Source: Oleiagrimonas sp035690885 | GTDB lineage: Bacteria > Pseudomonadota > Gammaproteobacteria > Xanthomonadales > Rhodanobacteraceae | Direction of reading: 5' to 3' | Assembly (NCBI GenBank): GCA_035690885.1 | Contig: DASSKC010000043.1 | Span: 1-20,139 of the forward strand | DNA length: 20,139 nt | Shown: one piece after another, positions 14,313 through 20,139 of the stretch | Layout of the letters: each line of letters opens with the position of its first letter | How positions within the stretch are numbered: the stretch's first letter is position 1 | Translations under genes and position numbers: made by a program | The notes under the pieces: generated by a model | Told to the model about the DNA's origin: nothing | What the model saw: only the letters and a program-made list of their open reading frames with translations | Databases searched by the model: none

Positions 14313-15146
14313 ATGAGCAAATCCACTTCCGCCACTTCCGCCATCCGCGACTGGATCCGCAACTCCTCGCGCGCCGGTCACAGCATCGAAGACCTGATCG
14401 ACATGATGCTCAAGTCCGGTTACACCGCCCGCCAGGCACGGCGGTTGGTGGCCGACACCCTGGACCGGCCGGCGGTCGCCATTCCGGTGGCCGACAAGCG
14501 TCGCGACGGCCTGCGCACCACGCATCCGCAAGCACCATCCGTGGAAGCCGACGGACGCCGCATCGGCGTATCGACCTGCGTGGAAACGCCGACGATCCGG
14601 GTCCTGGAATCGGTCCTGAGCGATGCCGAATGCGCCCAGCTGATCGAACAGGCGCGCCCGCGCCTGGACCGCTCGCGCACCGTCACCGACACCGGCACCA
14701 ACGAGGTCAGCAGCGCACGCACCAGCAGCGGCATGTTCTTCAAGCTGGGCGAAACCGACCTGATCGCCCGCCTCGAACAGCGCATCGCCGAAATCGTCGA
14801 CCTGCCGGTGATCCACGGCGAGGGCCTGCAGATATTGCACTACCAGCCGGGCCAGCAATACGAGCCGCATTACGACTGGTTCGACCCGACCCAGGCTGGC
14901 TACAAGACCCTGACCGATGCCGGCGGCGAGCGCATCGCCAGTTTCATCATGTACTTGAACACGCCCGAGGGTGGCGGTGGCACGCACTTTCCGCGCGCCG
15001 GCGTGACCGTGTGCGCGCGTCAGGGATCGGCCGTCTACTTTGCCTACGAAAACGGCGACAAAAGCTCGCTGCATGCCGGCCTGCCGGTCACCGCCGGCGA
15101 AAAGTGGATCGCCACCAAGTGGCTGCGCGAGAAACCCTACCGGTGA
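14313..15146 (+). CDS. 2-oxoglutarate/Fe(II)-dependent oxygenase, prolyl 4-hydroxylase type
   Basis: A 277-residue protein. Residues from about 85 onward form a P4Hc double-stranded beta-helix. The iron ligands are visible as HYD (H186, D188) and the distal H254 in SLHAGLPV, and the 2-oxoglutarate-binding lysine K264 follows exactly ten residues later in GEKWIATKW, as in prolyl 4-hydroxylases. The N-terminal 60 residues (IRDWIRNSSRAGHSIEDLIDMML...) are helical and probably a separate small domain. It should hydroxylate proline or a related side chain in a protein or peptide, using O2 and 2-oxoglutarate; the target is unknown. The start at 14313 was chosen because a -10-like TACAAT directly precedes it; an ATG at 14277 would lie before that box. 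The GT-C-like gene starts 82 bases downstream on the same strand. Confidence 0.9.
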   Translation: MSKSTSATSAIRDWIRNSSRAGHSIEDLIDMMLKSGYTARQARRLVADTLDRPAVAIPVADKRRDGLRTTHPQAPSVEADGRRIGVSTCVETPTIRVLESVLSDAECAQLIEQARPRLDRSRTVTDTGTNEVSSARTSSGMFFKLGETDLIARLEQRIAEIVDLPVIHGEGLQILHYQPGQQYEPHYDWFDPTQAGYKTLTDAGGERIASFIMYLNTPEGGGGTHFPRAGVTVCARQGSAVYFAYENGDKSSLHAGLPVTAGEKWIATKWLREKPYR

Positions 15147-15228
15147 GCCCCGCTGCCGAGGGATACCGGCTCGACCACGGATTGTGTGCCAACATCCGCA
15201 GTTTGCAACCGTCTGCGGAACGCCTTCG

Positions 15229-17256
15229 ATGAATCAATCCCGGCAACAACGCGCGGGCTGGTGGCTGTTTGCCGCAGCCATCGTCGTCACCGTGGCGGCC
15301 TACGCATCGGGCCTGTCCGGCGGCTGGCTGTTCGACGACTTTCCCAACATCGTCAACAACCCCGGCATCCAGATCCAGCACGCGACCCTGCCGGACCTGA
15401 CGCGCGCCGCACTGTCCTCGCCTTCGAGCACATTCAAGCGGCCGCTGGCGTCACTGACGTTTGCCTTCAACTATCTCGGCAGTGGCCTCGATCCGTTCTG
15501 GTGGAAAGTGACCAACGTGGTCATCCACCTCATCAACGGACTGCTGGTGTTTGTGTTGGCGCGCCTGTTGCTGCGTCTGGGCCTGCCGTACATCCACCGC
15601 GAACATGGTGCCGCCGGCGTGGACGCCCGCCACATCGGCATCGTCGCCGCGCTGATCGCCGGCGGCTGGATGCTGTTGCCGATCAACCTGACCGCGGTGC
15701 TGTACGTGGTCCAACGCATGACCAGCATGGCCAACGCCTTCGTGCTGCTGGGCCTGATCGGCTACGTCGTCGGGCGCATGCGCATGCGCGACGGCAACCA
15801 CGCCCGCGGGCGTGCGTTCGGACTGTGCATCGCCAGTCTGATCGTGTGCACGGCGATCGGCTTCACCGCCAAGGAAACCGCGGTGATGTTGCCGTTGTAT
15901 GCATTCCTGATCGAATGGGTGTTGTTCCGCTTCGGCGCGCGCGCGCCGTCATCGGATTTCGATTCCACCACCATTCCGACGAAGGGCAAGCGCGACCCTT
16001 GGGTGATCGGCCTGTTCATCGTCATGCTCGTGCTGCCCATGCTCGCCGGGCTGGCATGGCTGCTGCCAAGCACGTTCTCGCCCGAAACCTGGGCCACGCG
16101 CGACTTCACGCTGGGCACGCGCCTGTTGAGCGAGGCGCGCATTGTCTGCGACTACATCGTCTGGACCCTTCTGCCCACGCCCAATCCGCTGTCGTTCTAC
16201 CACGATGGCTACGTGATCTCCTCGGGCCTGCTGACGCCGTGGACCACGCTGGCCAGCATCATCGTGATCGCGGCGCTGCTGGCGCTGGCGATCTGGTTGC
16301 GCAAGCGCGCGCCGCTGGCGTCGCTGGGCCTGCTGCTGTTTTTCGGCGCGCAGACGCTGACCGCCACCATCCTGCCGCTGGAGCTGATCTACGAGCACCG
16401 CAACTACTTCGCCAGCTTCGGCCTGCTGCTGGCCTTGATGCCGCTGCTGGCAGCGGTGCCCGGCAAACTCGCAGGCACCGGGTCGGACACCGTCCAGGGT
16501 TTTCCGCTGGCCTTGCCGCGCTACGTGTTGCTGGTCGGCCTGTTGCTGTTGTGGACCGCGCAGACCGCCCTGACCGCCTACGCCTGGGGCAATCCGCTGC
16601 GTCTGGCCCAGACCCTGGCCGCACGCGCGCCCGACTCGCCGCGCGCGCAATACCAGCTCGGCCGCAGCTACATCATCCACTCGCACTACGACCCCGATTC
16701 ACCCTTCACCGAGGCCGCCTACGCACCGCTGGAACGCGCCGCCGCCATGCCCAAGTCGTCGATCCTGCCGCAGCAAGCGCTGATCTTCATGAACTCGCGC
16801 ATGCATAGGCCGATCAAGGACAAGTGGTGGGACAGCATGATCGCCAAGCTCAAGGCCCACGACCCCGGCGTGCAGGACGTCAGCTCGCTGGCCGCGCTGA
16901 CCAAGTGCGCGCGCGAAGGTGGATGCGAGCTGTCCGAAGAGCACATGGTCGCCGCCTTCCTGGCCGCACTTGACCACCCGGACCCGAGCGCACGCCTGCT
17001 GGCGACCTACGGCGACTACGCCTGGAACGTGCTTGGCGATCAGTCGCTGGGCGCGCGCATGCTCACCCAGGCGGTCAAGACCAGCCCCGAGGAACCGGCC
17101 TATCACATCACCCTGACCCGCATGCTGGCTGCGCAAGGACGCACCGACGATGCGCGCGCGCAGATCAATGCATTGCAGAAGCTCAACATCGGTGGTCGAC
17201 TGAATGGGTCGATTGCCGGGTTGCGGGTATTGCTGGCCGAATCATCGTCGAAGTAG
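15229..17256 (+). CDS. Polytopic GT-C/TMTC-like membrane protein with C-terminal TPR-like region
   Basis: A 675-residue inner-membrane protein. A first transmembrane helix at about 11-29 is followed by an acidic periplasmic motif GGWLFDDFPNIVNNPGI (DD at 36-37), then FKRPLASLTFAFNYLGSGLDPFWWKVTNVVIHLIN. This arrangement matches the first loop of GT-C glycosyltransferases such as the TMTC and O-mannosyltransferase groups, where the acidic pair is catalytic. Many further hydrophobic helices run to about residue 460. The last 200 or so residues are soluble and helical, with TPR-like stretches (RAQYQLGRSYI, PAYHITLTRMLAAQGRTDDARAQINALQ). A lipid-linked sugar donor and protein or pilin acceptor are inferred, not shown. 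The ATG at 15229 has only a weak CGGAA upstream; the frame is open 5' but overlaps the oxygenase gene. Confidence 0.75.
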   Translation: MNQSRQQRAGWWLFAAAIVVTVAAYASGLSGGWLFDDFPNIVNNPGIQIQHATLPDLTRAALSSPSSTFKRPLASLTFAFNYLGSGLDPFWWKVTNVVIHLINGLLVFVLARLLLRLGLPYIHREHGAAGVDARHIGIVAALIAGGWMLLPINLTAVLYVVQRMTSMANAFVLLGLIGYVVGRMRMRDGNHARGRAFGLCIASLIVCTAIGFTAKETAVMLPLYAFLIEWVLFRFGARAPSSDFDSTTIPTKGKRDPWVIGLFIVMLVLPMLAGLAWLLPSTFSPETWATRDFTLGTRLLSEARIVCDYIVWTLLPTPNPLSFYHDGYVISSGLLTPWTTLASIIVIAALLALAIWLRKRAPLASLGLLLFFGAQTLTATILPLELIYEHRNYFASFGLLLALMPLLAAVPGKLAGTGSDTVQGFPLALPRYVLLVGLLLLWTAQTALTAYAWGNPLRLAQTLAARAPDSPRAQYQLGRSYIIHSHYDPDSPFTEAAYAPLERAAAMPKSSILPQQALIFMNSRMHRPIKDKWWDSMIAKLKAHDPGVQDVSSLAALTKCAREGGCELSEEHMVAAFLAALDHPDPSARLLATYGDYAWNVLGDQSLGARMLTQAVKTSPEEPAYHITLTRMLAAQGRTDDARAQINALQKLNIGGRLNGSIAGLRVLLAESSSK

Positions 17257-17333
17257 CTTGACTGGACACCGGTCCGCGCGTGGCACAATCGGATTATCGT
17301 GCAAGTTCCGCACCCACACGTACGCGCTCACGC

Positions 17334-17677
17334 ATGGAAGAACAATACCCGTTGTTTGATACTGAGCCGGCCCGGCAAACTACCGTCGAACCACGCACGC
17401 CGGCCGGACAACCCTCCAGCCGTTATGTCGTGTATAACGCCTCCCTTTGGACATCGTGTTCGCCGACAAGAAAACCAATTCACCAGGACTGCAGCTGGCC
17501 GACCTGGTTGCGCGTCCCATCGGGCTGTCAATCATCCGCCCTGAACAACCCAATCAAGCGTTCGAAGTGCTCAAGAAGAAATTTTTCTGTGCCGGTGGGC
17601 GCACCAATCTGGGCGTTGGCTACGAAGGCTGGGGCCTGAAAATTCACCCGCCTGCAGAAAGCGAAAGGCCCCGGTGA
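17334..17677 (+). pseudogene. DUF3800 protein pseudogene with internal deletion and frameshift
   Basis: Two pieces of one family are fused. From the ATG at 17334 the frame reads MEEQYPLFDTEPARQ... to SSRYVVY (ending near 17435), which in intact DUF3800 proteins would continue into an acidic DESGD motif. Here it jumps to a different frame at about 17438, which reads LPLDIVFADKKTNSPGLQLADLVARPIG and ends GWGLKIHPPAESERPR at the stop 17675-17677; that is the usual DUF3800 C-terminus. The catalytic-like N-terminal DESGD region and most of the middle (on family length, well over 100 residues) are missing, and the join shifts frame from 0 to +2. DUF3800 is a putative nuclease-like domain often found in mobile or defence-rich DNA; this copy should be non-functional. 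Confidence 0.75.
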
Positions 17678-17690
17678 TCGCACCGAGGCC
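17667..17690. terminator. Hairpin overlapping the end of the DUF3800 remnant
   Basis: GGCCCCGGTG-ATCG-CACCGAGGCC forms a 9-bp stem with one mismatch and a 4-base loop, overlapping the stop codon of the remnant. No U-tract follows on the plus strand; on the minus strand it is followed by TTTCGCTTTC. It is possibly the old terminator region of the cassette. Confidence 0.35.
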
Positions 17691-17897
17691 ACAGCGCCGG
17701 CCGGGAACCCCCAACCCACTTGACGCAAGTTTAGACGCTGTGGTTGACGGGAACAAGCACTACAAGCTGAACGATTTGTCACATCACGAACAAGGCTGAA
17801 GGAAAGCCCGGTGGGTGACCGAAGTCCGTTACCTCTACCGCATCGCCGTTTACCATGGATGCATCGTCGACGATTGCATTGATCCACCATCCCGCCC
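17678..17897. other. Gene-free spacer before the aminotransferase gene
   Basis: Apart from the hairpin at its left edge I see no gene, RNA or clear promoter here. CCACAGCG (17689-17696) and CGCTGTGG (17735-17742) are complementary and could close a long hairpin. No Shine-Dalgarno sequence precedes the ATG at 17898. Confidence 0.4.
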
Positions 17898-19070
17898 ATG
17901 ACCGACCCAACCGATCCACCCTTCATCATCTTCGGCTCGCCGCTCATCGAGCAGGCCGAGATCGACGAAGTCGTCGCCTGCATGGAGTCCTCGTGGCTGG
18001 GCACCGGCCCGCGCGTGGCGCAATTCGAGCGCGATTTCGCCGCCCTCCAGTGCCTGCAACCGACCCAGGTCGCCGCCGTCAATTCGTGCACTGCGGCGCT
18101 GCATGTCAGCATGGTCGCGGCCGGACTGGAACCGGGCAGCGAAGTGATCACCACGCCGATGACCTTTTGCGCATCGATCAACGCCATCATCCACGCCGGC
18201 CTCGTGCCGGTGCTGGCCGACGTCGACCCGAACACGCAGAACATCGACCCGGCCGCCATCGAAGCGGCCATCACGCCACGCACCCGCGCCATCGTGCCCG
18301 TGCATTTCGCCGGCCGCGCCTGCGCCATGGACGCCATCATGGCCATCGCCGACAAGCACGACCTGATGGTCATCGAAGACTGCGCCCATGCCATCGAAAC
18401 CACGTGGCACGGCCGCAAGGCCGGCACCTTCGGCGACTTCGGCTGCTTCAGCTTCTACGCCACCAAGAACGTCGTCACCGGCGAAGGCGGCATGGTCATC
18501 GGCCGCGACCAGGCGCACATCGCGCGCGCCAGAATGCTGGCCCTGCACGGCATGAGCAAGGACGCCTGGCACCGCTTCGGCGACAAGGGCTACAAGCACT
18601 ATCAAGTCGTCGAGGCCGGCTTCAAATACAACATGATGGACCTGCAGGCCGCCATCGGCATCCATCAGCTGGCCCGTGTCGAGCGCAACTGGCAGCGTCG
18701 CGAAGTGGTCTGGAACCGCTACATGGAAGTGCTCAATGACCTGCCCATCACCCTGCCCGCGCCCCCCGAGCCGGACACCCGCCACGCCTGCCACCTGTTC
18801 ACCATCGGCATCGACGAAGCTCGCTGCGGCATTACCCGCGACGCCTTTCTCGACGCCATGAACGCCAAACGCGTCGGCACCGGCGTGCATTACCTGTCGA
18901 TTCCGGAACACCCGTACTACCAGCAGCGTTACGGCTGGCAGCCCGAACAGTGGCCCAACGCCATGCGCCTGGGCCGGCAAACCGTGAGCCTGCCGTTGTC
19001 GCCGAAGCTGACGGATACGGATGTGGAGCGGGTGATCGAGGCGGTGCGTGGCTGCTTGCGCGCGGAGTGA
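17898..19070 (+). CDS. DegT/DnrJ/EryC1/StrS family sugar aminotransferase
   Basis: A 390-residue PLP enzyme. The cofactor lysine is K190 in CFSFYATKNVVTGEGG, and the PLP-ring aspartate is D161 in VIEDCAHAIET. The N-terminal LGTGPRVAQFERDFA block, the VNSCTAALH block at about 55-65 and the KYNMMDLQAAIG block near 236 are all as in this family. Such enzymes transaminate nucleotide-linked keto-sugars (ArnB, WecE, PseC and perosamine synthase types) for LPS, O-antigen or protein glycosylation. The exact sugar cannot be told from sequence alone. The length is typical and nothing is missing. No ribosome-binding site is visible before the ATG. The GT-C-like gene upstream on the same strand suggests a cell-surface glycan role, but the DUF3800 pseudogene lies between them. 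Confidence 0.93.
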   Translation: MTDPTDPPFIIFGSPLIEQAEIDEVVACMESSWLGTGPRVAQFERDFAALQCLQPTQVAAVNSCTAALHVSMVAAGLEPGSEVITTPMTFCASINAIIHAGLVPVLADVDPNTQNIDPAAIEAAITPRTRAIVPVHFAGRACAMDAIMAIADKHDLMVIEDCAHAIETTWHGRKAGTFGDFGCFSFYATKNVVTGEGGMVIGRDQAHIARARMLALHGMSKDAWHRFGDKGYKHYQVVEAGFKYNMMDLQAAIGIHQLARVERNWQRREVVWNRYMEVLNDLPITLPAPPEPDTRHACHLFTIGIDEARCGITRDAFLDAMNAKRVGTGVHYLSIPEHPYYQQRYGWQPEQWPNAMRLGRQTVSLPLSPKLTDTDVERVIEAVRGCLRAE

Positions 19071-19157
19071 GCGCCCAAACGCAGCTCAACATGCATCACG
19101 TCGCCCTTGCCAATGCACGTCCCTCGTCATACCCCGGAGCCACCCCTATGGACATGT

Positions 19158-19185
19158 TTGACGCATCCCGTTAAACGGTATACAT
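19158..19185 (+). promoter_or_regulatory. Promoter and likely operator of higBA
   Basis: TTGACG (19158-19163) and TATACA (19179-19184) are 15 bases apart (16 if ATACAT is used). The spacer contains the perfect palindrome CCGTT-A-AACGG at 19168-19178. The position between -35 and -10, just before the toxin gene, is where a HigA dimer would repress its own operon. Confidence 0.5.
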
Positions 19186-19192
19186 TCCCGAC

Positions 19193-19471
19193 ATGATCCA
19201 AAGCTTCAGCGACAAGGACACGCAGTTGCTGTTTGCCACCGGCAAGACGCGCCGGTTCTCGTCGGTTGCGCGCACCGCCACCCGCAAATTGCAGCAGCTG
19301 GACGCTGCCGTCGAACTGCGTGATCTTGCTTCGCCGCCAGGCAATCGTCTGGAGACCTTGCAAGGCAACCGTGCCGGGCAGTACAGCATTCGGATCAACA
19401 AGCAGTTCCGGCTTTGCTTCCAATGGACGGAACAAGGCCCCGCAAACGTCGAAATTGCCGACTACCACTGA
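19193..19471 (+). CDS. higB: HigB-type mRNA interferase toxin
   Basis: A 92-residue protein of the RelE/HigB superfamily (HigB/GraT-like), which cleaves mRNA on the ribosome. Family features include the start MIQSFSDKDTQLLF, the central GNRLETLQGNRAGQYSIRIN, and the C-terminal FRLCFQWTEQGPANVEIADYH, with the conserved basic and aromatic residues (R, Y, R, F) on the RNA-binding face. Length is typical. The toxin gene precedes the antitoxin gene, the order that defines hig modules, and only 12 bases separate them. No good ribosome site is seen before the ATG, consistent with a short leader from the adjacent promoter. It appears intact. Confidence 0.93.
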   Translation: MIQSFSDKDTQLLFATGKTRRFSSVARTATRKLQQLDAAVELRDLASPPGNRLETLQGNRAGQYSIRINKQFRLCFQWTEQGPANVEIADYH

Positions 19472-19483
19472 CAAGGTGCCATC

Positions 19484-19789
19484 ATGGTCAAAAACGGCAT
19501 GCGCCCCATTCATCCTGGCGAAGTTCTTCGCGAGGACTACCTCACCCCCCTTGATCTGAGCGCAAACGCGCTATCCAGAGCACTGAAGGTGCCCGCTACT
19601 CGCATCAACGACATCGTGCGCGAGCGGCGCGGCGTCACCGCCGATACCGCATTGCGACTGGCCCGCTACTTCGACACCTCGCCGCAGTTTTGGTTGAACC
19701 TGCAGACGGCCCACGACCTGCGCGCGGCAGAGATCGCCAACGGCAAACGCATCAAGCTTGAAATTCATCCCACGACAAAGGCGGCCTGA
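19484..19789 (+). CDS. higA: HigA-type antitoxin, XRE-family HTH
   Basis: A 101-residue antitoxin. The HigA hallmark MRPIHPGEVLREDYLTPLDLS at 6-26 is followed by a helix-turn-helix (ALSRALKVPATRINDIVRERRGVTADTALRLARYF) and the FDTSPQFWLNLQTAHDLRAAE block. It neutralises HigB by direct binding and represses the operon. AAGGTG lies about 6 bases before the ATG. It should bind the CCGTT-A-AACGG palindrome in the upstream promoter. It appears complete. Confidence 0.95.
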   Translation: MVKNGMRPIHPGEVLREDYLTPLDLSANALSRALKVPATRINDIVRERRGVTADTALRLARYFDTSPQFWLNLQTAHDLRAAEIANGKRIKLEIHPTTKAA

Positions 19790-20010
19790 GGAGAGCCGCC
19801 GCAGCCCATCCCGCTGTTGCAACGCGCCGAACTCAAGCTCTGCACCGGAAACATCATTGCAGTTGCCGATCGACGTGCTGTTCCAGCAAGCCGGAAAGCC
19901 CCCGACCGCCTTCCAAAGCCAGGCCAAGGCGCAGGCGCGTCCATTGGAGCTGCCCGGACCCACACAGCACCGCCAGCTCTCGTGATTGCTTGAAGTGGCA
20001 AAATCCGTTG

Positions 20011-20038
20011 GTGTTAGAATGCACATCATGGGTAACAC
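20011..20038 (+). promoter_or_regulatory. Extended -10 promoter with inverted repeat before the RHH gene
   Basis: TGTTAGAAT is an extended -10 (TG-T-TAGAAT, hexamer at 20015-20020). The inverted repeat GTGTTA (20011-20016) / TAACAC (20033-20038) straddles it with a 16-base spacer, a good site for autorepression by the encoded ribbon-helix-helix protein. Confidence 0.45.
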
Positions 20039-20053
20039 ATCGGAGTACCTTCC

Positions 20054-20139
20054 ATGAGTGATGCCACCTTCACCTTTCGCGTCGACGAGACCCTGAAGCA
20101 CCAATTCGCCGACGCGGCAAAAGCCCGCGACCGCACGGG
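20054..20139 (+). CDS. Ribbon-helix-helix antitoxin-like protein (5' end only)
   Basis: The first 28 codons are present, reading MSDATFTFRVDETLKHQFADA then AKARDRT, and the gene runs off the right edge. The TFTFRVDETLKxxF pattern is the beta-strand and first helix of ribbon-helix-helix (CopG/RelB/ParD-like) antitoxins. GGAG lies 8 bases before the ATG, and an extended -10 with an inverted repeat is directly upstream. A toxin partner would be expected just beyond the window. The fold call is fairly safe; the toxin-antitoxin role is inferred. Confidence 0.7.
   Translation, partial: MSDATFTFRVDETLKHQFADAAKARDRT

Noticed and set aside
17695..17799. Plus-strand open stretch ending ...DGNKHYKLNDLSHHEQG with normal-looking composition
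   Set aside because: No start codon or ribosome site, and no family recognised; about 35 codons can stay open by chance.
19790..20010. Gap between higA and the RHH gene
   Set aside because: I looked for a further small toxin gene or RNA on both strands; open frames here lack a start with a ribosome site and show no family features.
1..20139. CRISPR arrays, tRNA or rRNA genes, intact insertion sequences or prophage genes
   Set aside because: No regularly spaced repeats, no cloverleaf or rRNA sequence, and no transposase, integrase or phage structural gene was seen; the only repeats are REP-like palindromes.

Overview
This window looks like chromosomal DNA of a high-GC gammaproteobacterium, most likely of the Xanthomonadales (Rhodanobacteraceae or Xanthomonadaceae type). 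The reasons are the strong G/C third-position bias, a fused CysNC, a plsB/cpdB pair, a K+-independent membrane pyrophosphatase, and several short intergenic palindromes that begin with GTAG and resemble the GTAG-type REP (SMAG-like) repeats of that order. The taxonomic call is inference from reading, with no database search behind it.

Left part (1-9600, almost all minus strand): the first 23 codons of an aspartate/glutamate racemase-family gene run off the left edge. Upstream of it on the minus strand is a sulfate-assimilation operon, cysD > cysNC > SLC13-family permease. CysD and CysN form ATP sulfurylase, the CysC domain makes PAPS, and the permease probably imports sulfate. Next, also on the minus strand, plsB (glycerol-3-phosphate acyltransferase) is translationally coupled by a TGATG overlap to a cpdB-like periplasmic nucleotidase/phosphodiesterase.

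Middle part (9600-14220): a minus-strand lipoprotein of unknown function; a 388-base gene-free stretch holding a strong minus-oriented terminator, a candidate small RNA, an AT-rich segment with tandem palindromes and a large REP pair; a minus-strand isocitrate lyase/PEP mutase-family enzyme; and, divergently, hppA on the plus strand.

Right part (14300-20139, plus strand): a prolyl-4-hydroxylase-like 2OG-Fe(II) oxygenase followed by a polytopic GT-C/TMTC-like protein; an internally deleted DUF3800 pseudogene; a DegT/DnrJ/EryC1/StrS sugar aminotransferase; a complete HigBA toxin-antitoxin module with a likely autoregulated promoter; and, at the right edge, the start of a ribbon-helix-helix antitoxin-like gene with an inverted repeat over its -10 box. 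This end looks like accessory DNA (pseudogene, toxin-antitoxin genes, cell-surface sugar genes).

I found no obvious new multi-gene defence or metabolic system. The most interesting unexplained items are the candidate small RNA at about 10768-10869, the four REP-like elements that all lie just 3' of genes, and the hydroxylase plus membrane glycosyltransferase pair.
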